From contig NZ_CP117425.1 in the NCBI RefSeq assembly GCF_030687295.1, positions 4,654,001 through 4,718,000 of the forward strand: 64,000 nucleotides of DNA. The letters are read 5' to 3'. The notes beneath the pieces were generated by a model. That model was not told the DNA's origin and searched no databases. It saw only the letters and a list, made by a program, of their open reading frames with translations. This document shows positions 52,501 through 60,630 of the stretch, in pieces (position 1 is the first letter of the stretch; each line of letters starts with the position of its first letter). A program made the translations under genes and the position numbers. Origin of the DNA: Pseudomonas beijingensis (lineage in GTDB: Bacteria; Pseudomonadota; Gammaproteobacteria; Pseudomonadales; Pseudomonadaceae).

Positions 52501-55500
52501 TTCGCCGAGCAAGTACGCAGCCGCCCGCAACACCTGGCTGCCGTATGCCAGGGACAATCGCTGACCTACGCCGAACTGGACCGCCGCGCCAACGCCATCG
52601 CCCATGCGCTGCAAGCCGCCGGTGCCGGTCCGGAAACCCTGGTGGCGCTGTTCGCTGAGCGAGGCTTGGCCTTGCTGACGATGATGATCGCCACGCTCAA
52701 GGTCGGCGCGGCGTTCCAGGCCTTGGACATCCAACAGCCCCACGCCCGCCTGGCGGAGGTGCTGAACCTCGGCGAAGCGCCGCTTTTGTTGGCGTGCGAG
52801 CACGCGACCTCGGCACTGGACAATGTCCTGCCACAGATGCGCCAGCAACCCACCTGCCTGATCGCCCAGGCGCTCTGGCAAGGCCGCGAGCAGCCGCCGG
52901 TGAGCTATGCACATAACCCCGATCAACTGGCCTATGTGATCTTCACCTCGGGCTCCACCGGCACGCCAAAAGGCGTGATGGTCGAACAAAGGGGGATGCT
53001 CAACAACATGTTCGGCAAAGTCCCGAGCCTGGGCCTGGGTGAGCACGACCGCATTGCCCAGACCGCTTCGGCGGCGTTCGATATCAGCGTCTGGCAATTC
53101 CTCGCCGCGCCGCTGTTCGGCGCCACCGTGCACATTCTTCCCGATGCCCAGGCCCACGACCCTGTGGCCCTGCTCGACGCCGTTCAAGAACAGCAGTTGA
53201 CGCTGCTGGAAACCGTACCGGCGCTGATTCGCGGCATGCTCCAGGAAAGCCAGGCGCACCACTCCCTGGCGAGCCTGCGCTGGCTGTTGCCCACCGGCGA
53301 GGCATTGCCGCCGGCCCTGGCCCGGGATTGGTTCGCGCGCTTCCCGGCGATCCCGTTGATGAACGCCTACGGCCCCGCCGAATGCTCGGACGACGTCGCC
53401 TTCTACCCCATCACCCAAGCCCCCGCCGACGACTGCCTGCACATGCCCATCGGCAAGCCGACCGCCAATAACCAGGTGTTCGTTCTCGACTCGGCGCTGC
53501 GCCTGGTCCCTGTCGGTGTACCCGGAGAATTGTGCATCGGCGGTGTCGGCGTGGGACGCGGTTATCTGCGCGACCCGCAACGCACCCGCGAAGCCTTTGT
53601 CCCGCATCCGTTCCAGGCCGATGCGCGCCTGTATCGCAGCGGTGATATCGGTCGGATGCGCGCCGATGGCGTGATCGAATACCTCGGCCGTCGCGACCAG
53701 CAAGTGAAGATTCGTGGCCACCGCATCGAACTGGGCGAGATCGAAAACCGCCTGATGCAGCACCCGGCGGTGGACAGCGCGGCGGTGCTGGCGCTGCCCG
53801 ACGCCCGTGGCGCGTTGCAACTGCTGGCCTGGTATGTGCTCGACGAAGCGGCCGACCTGGACGGCGAGCCCGCGCAACAGGTCTTGAGCGCGTACCTGGG
53901 CGAGCAACTGGCAAGCTACATGGTCCCGGCTCGTTGGCTGAGCCTTGCGCAATTGCCGCTGAACGCCAATGGCAAGGTCGACCGTCGCGCCCTCGCCGCC
54001 CTGGGCGTGCCCCAGGACGAGACGGCGCAGGCGCAATCCATGGCACCGCGCACACCAACCGAACACGTCTTGGCCGAACTCTGGCAAGAGATTCTCGGCC
54101 TGGACAACGTGGGTGTGCACGACGACTTCTTCGCCATCGGCGGTCACTCGCTGCTGGCCACCCAGGTGTTGTCGCGGATTCGCCGACGGTTGAACGTGAA
54201 CCTGCCGCTGCGCACGCTGTTCGAACGTGGCACCCTCGAACAACTGGCCCAAGCGGTCGATCAACAGCGCGACGCCCAGACCGAGGCCGACGGCGACACC
54301 GAGATCGCCCTGGCGCCGCGCAACCAGCCGTTGCCGCTGTCCTACAGCCAACAACGGTTGTGGTTCCTGGATCGCTTCGAAGGCCCTAGCGCCGCCTACA
54401 ACATGACCACCACCGTCAGGCTGCGTGGCGCGCTGGACATCGCCGCGCTGCAAGGGGCCTTGCAGGCGGTGTTCGAACGCCATGAGTCCTTGCGCACCGC
54501 GTTCCACCTCCACGGCGACCAGCCTTGCCAGGTCATCAGCCCGGCTCCGATGGTCGACTTGACGCCGACCGAGCTGAGTCACCTCGACAGCGAAGCACAG
54601 ACGCAAACCCTGCAGCGCCTGATCGATGAACAGGCCGGGCGCCCGTTCGACCTGCAACAGGCGCCGATGCTGCGCGTCAACCTGCTGCGCCTGGGAAGCG
54701 ACGATCATGTGCTGCAACTGGTGCTGCATCACATCGCCACCGACGCCTGGTCCATGGGTATCCTGATGCAAGAGCTGATTGTCGGTTACCAGGCGCGCAC
54801 CAGTGGTTCGACACCGGTGCTGCCGGTGTTGCCGATCCAATTCGCCGACTATGCCTACTGGCAACGCAGCGAAGCGCAACAACGTCTGCTGGCAAGGGCC
54901 ATCGACTACTGGCGCCGCCAGCTCGACGGCGCGCCCACGGTGATCCCGCTGCCGCTTGACCAGCCACGCCCGGCTCGCCCCGACTACCAGGGCGCGGCCC
55001 TCGAGCAACGCTTCACTGCGGTCCAGACGCAGGTGCTCAAGGCCTACGCGCAGGAACAACGGGCGACGCTGTTCATGGTCTTGCTCAATGCCTTCAACAG
55101 CCTGTTGCAGCGAGCCACCGGGGCCACCGACTTTATCGTCGGCACCGACCTGGCCAACCGCGAACATCCGGCCCTGGAACACCTCATCGGCTTCTTCGTC
55201 AACGTATTGCCGATCCGTGCCCGCCTGAACGAGGGCGAAACCTTTGACGCCCGCCTGCAACGCTTGCGCGAGGATTGCCTGTCGGCGTTCCAGCACCAGC
55301 AAGTGCCGTTCGACAAACTGGTCGAGGAGTTGCAGCCGCCGCGTACGCCAGGGGTCAACCCACTGGTCCAGGTGCTGTTCGTCATGCAGAACACGCCCAG
55401 CGGCAATGCCAGCCTGCCGGACCTTGAGGTGGAGCACTTGGTATCGCCCCAGGAGAGCAGCAAGTTCGACCTCGCCGTGTTCGTCGAAGAGGACGAGGAA

Positions 55501-56796
55501 CAAGGCCTGAACGTACGCTGGGTGTATCGCACCAGCGTGTTGCAGGCGCAGACCATCCAGCGCCTCGAACAAGGCTTCGAGCACCTGCTGGAGCAGATCG
55601 TCTCAGCCCCGGCGCAGGCGCTGGACAACTGGTCGTGGCGCCTTGAGGGCACCGCCGCCGACGCCGCGCCACAGCCTGACTCGTCGCTCGACGAGGCCAC
55701 GGCCCGCAGCGCGCGCAAGCAGTCGAAACTGAGCAAGCTCAAGCAGACTCGTGCAACCGCCGTAAGCCAGGTGGCCCACGAGCAGGTCCGTACCCGCACC
55801 CTCAACGTCGGGCAAGCCTTGCCGTTGGTGATCGAGCCGTTGCTCGGCGACCTGGACCCGGTGCACTGGGCGCTGCAAGCCAGGGAATGGATCAATGCAC
55901 AGCTGCTGACCCACGGCGGCCTGCTGTTCCGGGGCTTCAACCTGCCGGATGCCGGCGCCTTCGAACAGTTCGCCCAGGCCATCGAGCCCGACCTCTACGG
56001 GACCTACGGCGACCTGCCGAAAAACACCTCGGGCAAGAACATCTACCACTCCACGCCGTACCCGGAACAGCACATGATTCTCTTCCACAACGAGAGCTCC
56101 CATCTGCCGCAGTGGCCACGCAAGCAGTGGTTCTATTGCGAAACACCGGCACCACGTGGCGGCTGCACGCCCATCGTCGATTGCCGGCAGGTGTTGGCGC
56201 GCTTGCCCGAGGACATCGTCGCTCGCTTCCAGGCCCTGGGGCTGCTTTACGTGCGGCACTTCACCGACAAGCTGGATGTGCGCTGGCAGGACTTCTTCAA
56301 GACCGAACAGCGCGAGGAAGTCGAGCGCCAATGCCTGGCGTCGGGTATGCGCTGGGAATGGCTGGGCCCCGACAACCTGCGGATCGCCCAGCACTGCCCG
56401 GCCATCGTCGCGCATCCCGAGACCGGTGAGTTGTCGTTCTTCAACCAGGTGCAACTGCACCACACCGCCTGCCTGGAGCCGGAAGTGCGCAGCAACCTGA
56501 TCAGCCTGTTCGGCCCTGGGCACCTGCCCCGCAACGTCTACTACGGCGACGGCAGCGTGATCGAAGACGCGGTAATGCACGTCATTGGCGAGGCCTATGA
56601 AGACTGCGCGGTACGTTTCAGTTGGCAAAAGGGTGACATGGTAATGCTGGACAATATGTTGGTGGCCCACGCCCGCGATCCCTTCGAGGGTGAGCGCAAG
56701 ATCTGTGTCGCCATGGGCCAGATGATGCGCCGCGAACAACTGACCGGCTGCCTGCCCGAAGCACCGCCGGCGCCGGTTGCGGAGGTGCAGGCATGA
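46576..56796 (+). CDS. NRPS C-A(Asp)-T-E(degenerate)-C-A(Dab)-T-C with fused C-terminal beta-hydroxylase
   Basis: About 3406 residues. Domains: C (15-440, HHILMDGW), A code DLTKVGHVG (Asp), T (GGDS about 1008), an E-like domain (1060-1480), C (1512-1950, HHILTDAW), A DIWELTADD (Dab), T (about 2522), C (2585-3020, HHIATDAW), a charged linker (KQSKLSKLKQ), and a TauD/SyrP-like hydroxylase (3075-3390; HxE in LFHNESSH, distal AHARDPF). The E-like domain has AHPLCLDEASW in place of HHxxxDxxSW, no EGHGRE-like motif, and RWLGN for NYLG, so it is probably inactive. The fused hydroxylase most likely acts on the Asp of the first module. The last C domain must serve the next protein. I start at ATG 46576; TTG 46555 and ATG 46591 are alternatives. 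The first C follows the D-Ser made upstream. Confidence 0.93.
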   Translation: MDQASMNNIEDIYSLSPTQHGLLFHSVYEPDSRVYYQQLSLDMNGPLQLSAFRGAWQALMQRHAVLRSAFLWEELDDAYQVVQQEVPLPLTELDWQDRAEPQAALEQLALEQRAQPLELNDSPLMRVCLVRLAPERWHLIWTFHHILMDGWSVGIAVQEWLALYYEQAHGRPADLAPTRPYRDYIAWLAEQDMAATEGFWREQLQDVSEPTPLPTFAARQPAPAGAPFAERESLLTASETEQLAHFARHNDLTINTLIQGAWALLLGQHAGRDDVVYGVTVAGRPENLAAVDSTVGLFINTLPLRVQWADASTLVAWLQHLQQANSDLRHHAYLPLGKLKSMTRIAAEQALFDSILVFENFPVTDALNQDTGGLSFSAPSNDQQADGITLTQGRNHFPLSLIVVPDKQLHYLISYDRSRFSDAEVSVLSAQLRAILLAMTAQAQCRVSELEWLSPEERQQLLVQGRGVQLPVPSACLHQRFEEQVAAHPEHLAVRDPQVALTYRELDQQANRLSQYLRAQGIGHDSVVALALERSAEFVVALLATLKAGAAYLPLDLKQPAGRLADVLVDSRAALLIGAAASPLLKGLAEHTPTLWLAEQADAIASQPDTPPAVDHSPTDAAYVIYTSGSTGTPKGVVVEHQSIVDYLTAVHAVLNPPPMARYGLLSSIAADLGHTQLFGALCSGASLLLVDEDSGFSPLALAELFDQHPVDVLKITPSHLAGLLQALPDARLLPRALLVFGGDALSPTLLEQVNRLAPGLRVFNHYGPSEATVGAIATELPAGLRSIALGRPLPNRRLQVVDANGRLVPTGVSGELLINGALARGYLHRPDLTAERFHLDADQQRWYRTGDRVRWQVDGQLAFLGRVDSQVKIRGNRLELGEVEAQLKRLSPLIEQALVRAVELDGSLRLVAYLVASQSLSATKLRNDLAARVPDYMVPAHFITLDELPLTRNGKVDVQRLPLPQKTTDDSATHVAPRNEVEAQLAAIWQDVLKLERVGVHDNFFALGGDSIINLQIIARANQQGLKLTPRQLFENRTIADIARVLGADASHGVAHEITDGYDLPLAAGQRARLQQGPLHATWRCVALTQAIDSELLTQAIAALQQHHQALRLALKALPDGEWQQRVLVAAKAPVITTEKLETCAPAQLQTLAQAGVDALELDAGQTLHASLLEVGGKYSLLLAAHPLCLDEASWSLLLTDLNLALAQLRYQRPVRLSYTGGDFTQWTRHQQAHAQGDALDDAWEHWLQYAGLEPLQLPDSQQPASVAEQTLPATTSGELKRLGEVLQLDWNSLLAAAVTEQCRELCGNGRVALSVQDARPSAERLPVDAPIAVADLDPARIMGPLALAVPYFLQPEGDSLLQRLQALVAQMRAYPQHGVDYGALRYLSDNTYLQEPLRELPAASVAIRWLGNLDSHREERGILAQVEAASPSTASTCPLTLDAWWQGDCLHLRSHGVLAADWAPRLAQRLNDLAGLVTAAELRPASQAFPLCHKQAATLAAEPLDWLNIEDVYPLSSMQQGMLLHTLLQPHSGIYLMQQRYSWDGVLQRPAMEAAWQLFLERHPMMRTAFWWQDDHEPLQCVYRQTHRAFDWQDLRHLDEEQQRLAMDQALEAQRLQGFDMACAPLTHLRVFQLDERRFAVVRSFHHILTDAWCFGLLMEDLLAIYQAIVRQEPVARPRLRSFRGYMSWLERHDMAAAHAFWQAEMAGFSEPTPLHVDSPVARPEQAPEQVGDFDQTLSIAQTQRLQQLCQQYQLTPNTWIQGAWALLLSRYSGNRDVLFGVTVAGRPTDLAGVEEMVGLFINSLPLRIDVDPEAPVADWLQALLSHNAQLREHESASLVDIQRCSQVPRGQQLFDSLVVFENAPLDISSVQLDAFSIDIYEDRVHTNFPMTVVLYPGDRLGIRLSYDSQRFSTDTVQRMLGHLVQLLSGMLETPQAPLGSLHMLPEAERRQLQIDCNRSDVDFPLERGYAALFAEQVRSRPQHLAAVCQGQSLTYAELDRRANAIAHALQAAGAGPETLVALFAERGLALLTMMIATLKVGAAFQALDIQQPHARLAEVLNLGEAPLLLACEHATSALDNVLPQMRQQPTCLIAQALWQGREQPPVSYAHNPDQLAYVIFTSGSTGTPKGVMVEQRGMLNNMFGKVPSLGLGEHDRIAQTASAAFDISVWQFLAAPLFGATVHILPDAQAHDPVALLDAVQEQQLTLLETVPALIRGMLQESQAHHSLASLRWLLPTGEALPPALARDWFARFPAIPLMNAYGPAECSDDVAFYPITQAPADDCLHMPIGKPTANNQVFVLDSALRLVPVGVPGELCIGGVGVGRGYLRDPQRTREAFVPHPFQADARLYRSGDIGRMRADGVIEYLGRRDQQVKIRGHRIELGEIENRLMQHPAVDSAAVLALPDARGALQLLAWYVLDEAADLDGEPAQQVLSAYLGEQLASYMVPARWLSLAQLPLNANGKVDRRALAALGVPQDETAQAQSMAPRTPTEHVLAELWQEILGLDNVGVHDDFFAIGGHSLLATQVLSRIRRRLNVNLPLRTLFERGTLEQLAQAVDQQRDAQTEADGDTEIALAPRNQPLPLSYSQQRLWFLDRFEGPSAAYNMTTTVRLRGALDIAALQGALQAVFERHESLRTAFHLHGDQPCQVISPAPMVDLTPTELSHLDSEAQTQTLQRLIDEQAGRPFDLQQAPMLRVNLLRLGSDDHVLQLVLHHIATDAWSMGILMQELIVGYQARTSGSTPVLPVLPIQFADYAYWQRSEAQQRLLARAIDYWRRQLDGAPTVIPLPLDQPRPARPDYQGAALEQRFTAVQTQVLKAYAQEQRATLFMVLLNAFNSLLQRATGATDFIVGTDLANREHPALEHLIGFFVNVLPIRARLNEGETFDARLQRLREDCLSAFQHQQVPFDKLVEELQPPRTPGVNPLVQVLFVMQNTPSGNASLPDLEVEHLVSPQESSKFDLAVFVEEDEEQGLNVRWVYRTSVLQAQTIQRLEQGFEHLLEQIVSAPAQALDNWSWRLEGTAADAAPQPDSSLDEATARSARKQSKLSKLKQTRATAVSQVAHEQVRTRTLNVGQALPLVIEPLLGDLDPVHWALQAREWINAQLLTHGGLLFRGFNLPDAGAFEQFAQAIEPDLYGTYGDLPKNTSGKNIYHSTPYPEQHMILFHNESSHLPQWPRKQWFYCETPAPRGGCTPIVDCRQVLARLPEDIVARFQALGLLYVRHFTDKLDVRWQDFFKTEQREEVERQCLASGMRWEWLGPDNLRIAQHCPAIVAHPETGELSFFNQVQLHHTACLEPEVRSNLISLFGPGHLPRNVYYGDGSVIEDAVMHVIGEAYEDCAVRFSWQKGDMVMLDNMLVAHARDPFEGERKICVAMGQMMRREQLTGCLPEAPPAPVAEVQA

Positions 56797-59700
56797 GCGC
56801 TTTCGAGAAACGTGAAGAAGCCTTCGCCCTCTCGCCCCAACAACGCAGTCAGTGGCTGGCAGGGTTGCCCGCGGTGCGCCTGGAACTGGAAATAAAAGGC
56901 CCGTTGACCATGGAGCGCCTGCAGCAGCGGCTCGTCGCCCTAAGCGCATGTCACGAGGCCCTGCGCCTGCGGGTGCGGCCTGAGCCGGGCCTGCTGATGC
57001 CGTTGCAGATGGTGGAACCCACGGTCATGGCCGCGGACGCCATCAGCATTGAGGTACAAGCGGTCGGTGACGATCGGCACCGGGTGACGCTGCAACTGCC
57101 GGCGCTGAGCGCCGATCGCGGGACCTTGCTGCGCCTGGCGCAGGCTTTGGCCTCGACGGATGCGCCGACGGCGGATGACGAGGCCATGACCTATACCCAG
57201 TACAGCGCCTGGCTCTACGAATTGCAGGCCGATGAAGACGCCGAGGATGGCCGGCGCTTCTGGGCCAGCCAGGCCCTGGACGAGCCGGCCGTCAGCGAGC
57301 TGCTCTACCGCCAGGTACGCAGCGACCGCCCCGACGCCCCGGTCACCACTCGCCTGAGCGCCACGCCACAGTTGAGCATGGCCCTTGAGGCTTTTTGCCA
57401 ACGTCACGACGCCTCGCCCGAGCAGGTCCTGATGGCAGCCTGGGGCGTACTGTTGCAGCGCCTGAGTACCGGCGACAACCCGGCACTGACCTTGAACTGG
57501 GTCCACGATTGCCGCGACGACTATGAAGAGCTCGCCGACTGCTGGGGATTATTCGCCAAGCCCCTGCCCCTGCGCTGGCAACCGACGGCGGACAGCCATT
57601 TTGCCCAGGCGCTGGCAAACCTGCAGGTGCTCTGCGAGCAAGCCACCGAATGGCAGGAGTACTGCGGCGTCAGCGCTGCACTGCCGGCCGACACTTTGCA
57701 GTACGGCTTCCAGTGGGGTGGGCAGTTGCCCGATCGGCTCGACACCTTGGGCAGCATGGCGTCGACGCTCACGGTGCTGGATGCACAAGCCATTCCCGCG
57801 GGTATGGAGCTGCTGCTGGTGGCCGAAACCACCGCTGGCGGCTATCGCCTGAACCTCTGTCATTTGCCCGGCCGCTACAGCGAACAAGCTGCGTGGGTCC
57901 TGCTGGAGCAGTTCCAATCGCTGCTGCTCGATGCCCTCGCCAACCCAGGCAAACCCCTGACCGAGCTGTCCTTGCAAGCGCCGAGCTTCACCGCGACGCT
58001 GGCCGCCCTGCAGGACGACGTCCCAGTGCCGCCGTTTGCCAGCGTGCCGGCCGGTTTCGATGCCTGCGCCGCACAGTTCCCCGAACACTTGGCCCTGCGC
58101 GACCACCACGGACCGCTGAGCTACGGCCAATTGCAGACCCGCAGTAACCAATTGGCGCATTACCTGCGCGCCCAGGGTGTGGGCTGCGAAGATCGCGTGG
58201 CGTTGTACCTGGATCGCTCCGCGCAGATGGTCCTGGCCATGCTCGCCGTGCTCAAGAGCGGCGCGGCATTCGTCCCCCTGGATGTGCATCAACCGGCGCA
58301 ACGTTCCCTGGCCATCCTGCAACAGGCCCAGCCGGTCTTCGTCCTCAGTGGTTCGGCCGGCAGCGCCCCCGCTTTGCCCGGCATCGGCAGCCTCGACCTG
58401 CGTGATGAAGCGACTTGGCAGCAAGCACCTGCCACGGCAACCGACGTCGAGATCCAAGGGCAGGACGCGGCCTATGTGCTGTTCACCTCCGGCAGCACCG
58501 GCACACCCAAAGGTGTCATCGTCGAGCATCGGCAGCTCGCCAGTTATGTCGCCAGCGTGTCCCGACGCCTGACGCTGGGGCTGGGTGAGCGCAGCGCGGT
58601 GGTCACTTCCCTGGCGGCCGACCTGGGCTACACGCTGCTGTTCCCGGCGCTGCTCAGCGGCGGCGAATTGCACCTGCTGGACAAGGAAACAGCCATGGAC
58701 GCCCAAGCCTGGGCAGCCTGGCAGGCGCAGTACCCGATCGACCACCTGAAGGTCGTGCCGTCGTTGCTCGACGCTTGGTTGATCCACGCCCAAAGCGCTG
58801 CCGTGTTGCCGCGCAAGCAATTGATCCTCGGCGGCGAAAGCTGCTCGCGGCGCCTGCTGCAAAGCATTCGCAGCCTCGCGCCGGCGCTCACGGTCTTCAA
58901 CCATTACGGCCCGACCGAAACCACGGTGGGGGTGGTGATGCACAAAGCCGAACCAACCATGGACTATCGCCGCCTGCCCCTGAGCGACCGCCTCGACGGC
59001 ATGCGCCTGTACCTGCTCGACGAGCAGCAAGCGCCGGCCGCTCCCGGGCAAAGCGCCGAGCTGTATATCGCCGGCCCCCAACTGGCCCGCGGTTACTTGG
59101 ACGCACAGCAAAATACCGGGCGGTTTATCGAGCTGGCACAACGGCCAGGTGAACGTCTCTATCGCACCGGCGACATGGCCCGCTATCGCCATGACGGCAG
59201 CCTGGAGATCACCGGGCGCGCGGATCGCCAGGTGAAAATCCGCGGTTTCCGCGTGGAACTCGACGAGATCCAGGCGCAGCTGACCGGCCTTCCCGGCGTG
59301 GCCCAGGCCGCGGTGGAATGCATTCCCCGGGGCGAGCTCGGCCAGCAACTGTTCGCCTTCATGACCCTGGCGCCCGGGCATTCGACCACGGTCGCCCGGC
59401 TGCATGGCCAGGCCCAGGATTGCTTGCCGGACTACATGCTGCCCACCCTGCGGATCGTCGAGGCATTGCCGCTGATGGGCAACGGCAAGCTCGACCGCAA
59501 GACCTTGCAGCAATGGGCCGACAAAGTCCTCGACACGGTCGGCAGCGCCTTGCCGCGCACGCCTCTGGAAGCCCTGCTCGCCGAGGTCTGGGCACAGGTG
59601 CTGGGCCTGGAGCGGGTGGGCATCGACGATGACTTCTTCGAGCTGGGCGGCCACTCCCTAGCGGCGGTGACGCTTGCCAGTCGCTTGCAGACCGCGCTGT

Positions 59701-60629
59701 CGGCACCGGTAACAGTCAATGCGGTGTTCAACGCCCCGAGCGTCTCGGCGTTTGCAGCGTTGGTGCAGGCCGAGCTCAAGCTCTCGCCGCTGGTGCGATT
59801 GTCGGCGCCCACCGTCGATGCCGTACAAACCGCCAATCTGTTCTGCTTCCACCCCTCCACCGGCCACGTGCAGGATTACCGCACGCTGCTGGCGCCGCTT
59901 GCGGGCTGGCATCTGTGGGGCTTGCAGGCGGCGTACCTGACCGACGATAGCACGACGCTGGGCGGCGATATCGAGAGTCTCGCCGTATGCTATGTCGAGC
60001 ACCTGCGCCAACAGCAACCACAGGGGCCTTATCACCTGCTGGGCTTCTCCCTCGGCGGCCTGCTCGCGATTGCCGCGGCCGCGCGCCTGGAAAGCCAGGG
60101 CGAAGAAGTAGCGTTTCTCGGTATCATCGATTCGCAATACCAGCATCAGGCGCCGGAAGACAGTGTCGAGGCGCTGCTGGAGTCGGCGTCCCAAGCGTTG
60201 ACACCGGACAGCCAGGCCGTGTTGCGCCAGTTGCCGCCGCCGATCATGGCCGCGTTGCTGGAGCAACTGGGCGCCCTGCCCCCGGCGGCACGCCTGCCGG
60301 AACTGGTCCAGTGGGCACGGCAACAAGGCCTGCAACTCGATGGCGACAGTTGGGAGCACCTGCAGACGCGGCTAAACTACCAGCAGCATACGCAACATCT
60401 GCTGGCCACGTTCAAGCCCGTACGGTTGAACTGCCCGGTGCATGTCTGGTGGGCCAGCGATACCCTGGCCCAGGCTGAGTTCGCCGACCCGCACTGGGAA
60501 GACCTGAGCAGTGGGCCGTTGACCCGCGAGGTCATCTCGGCGCAACACCTGACCATCCTTGAGCAACGCGCCTTGCACGAACAATTGGCGGCGCGCCTCA
60601 CAGCCACTGCTACACACGGAGCGGTTTGA
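56793..60629 (+). CDS. Final NRPS: interface-A(Asp)-T-thioesterase
   Basis: 1278 residues. Positions 10-420 are a C-like domain with no catalytic motif (QLPALSADRGTL where HHxxxDG is expected), read as an interface domain for a free beta-hydroxylase. The A domain (about 420-930) has code DLTKIGHVG (Asp). A carrier (GGHS about 952) and a type I thioesterase (1015-1270; nucleophile motif GFSLGG about 1084, catalytic His probably in SAQHLTIL) follow. The thioesterase should release the finished peptide, as a linear acid or a ring; corrugatins are described as linear. Its ATG overlaps the previous stop (ATGA, 56793-56796) after GGAGGTG, so translation is coupled. Condensation is supplied by the C domain before the fused hydroxylase upstream. 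Confidence 0.93.
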   Translation: MSAFEKREEAFALSPQQRSQWLAGLPAVRLELEIKGPLTMERLQQRLVALSACHEALRLRVRPEPGLLMPLQMVEPTVMAADAISIEVQAVGDDRHRVTLQLPALSADRGTLLRLAQALASTDAPTADDEAMTYTQYSAWLYELQADEDAEDGRRFWASQALDEPAVSELLYRQVRSDRPDAPVTTRLSATPQLSMALEAFCQRHDASPEQVLMAAWGVLLQRLSTGDNPALTLNWVHDCRDDYEELADCWGLFAKPLPLRWQPTADSHFAQALANLQVLCEQATEWQEYCGVSAALPADTLQYGFQWGGQLPDRLDTLGSMASTLTVLDAQAIPAGMELLLVAETTAGGYRLNLCHLPGRYSEQAAWVLLEQFQSLLLDALANPGKPLTELSLQAPSFTATLAALQDDVPVPPFASVPAGFDACAAQFPEHLALRDHHGPLSYGQLQTRSNQLAHYLRAQGVGCEDRVALYLDRSAQMVLAMLAVLKSGAAFVPLDVHQPAQRSLAILQQAQPVFVLSGSAGSAPALPGIGSLDLRDEATWQQAPATATDVEIQGQDAAYVLFTSGSTGTPKGVIVEHRQLASYVASVSRRLTLGLGERSAVVTSLAADLGYTLLFPALLSGGELHLLDKETAMDAQAWAAWQAQYPIDHLKVVPSLLDAWLIHAQSAAVLPRKQLILGGESCSRRLLQSIRSLAPALTVFNHYGPTETTVGVVMHKAEPTMDYRRLPLSDRLDGMRLYLLDEQQAPAAPGQSAELYIAGPQLARGYLDAQQNTGRFIELAQRPGERLYRTGDMARYRHDGSLEITGRADRQVKIRGFRVELDEIQAQLTGLPGVAQAAVECIPRGELGQQLFAFMTLAPGHSTTVARLHGQAQDCLPDYMLPTLRIVEALPLMGNGKLDRKTLQQWADKVLDTVGSALPRTPLEALLAEVWAQVLGLERVGIDDDFFELGGHSLAAVTLASRLQTALSAPVTVNAVFNAPSVSAFAALVQAELKLSPLVRLSAPTVDAVQTANLFCFHPSTGHVQDYRTLLAPLAGWHLWGLQAAYLTDDSTTLGGDIESLAVCYVEHLRQQQPQGPYHLLGFSLGGLLAIAAAARLESQGEEVAFLGIIDSQYQHQAPEDSVEALLESASQALTPDSQAVLRQLPPPIMAALLEQLGALPPAARLPELVQWARQQGLQLDGDSWEHLQTRLNYQQHTQHLLATFKPVRLNCPVHVWWASDTLAQAEFADPHWEDLSSGPLTREVISAQHLTILEQRALHEQLAARLTATATHGAV

Positions 60630-60630
60630 A

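Noticed and set aside
51466..55584. 1372-codon open frame on the minus strand
   Set aside because: It is antisense to clear NRPS domains (C, A, T motifs on the plus strand) and its translation is low-complexity Gln/Gly/Val-rich.
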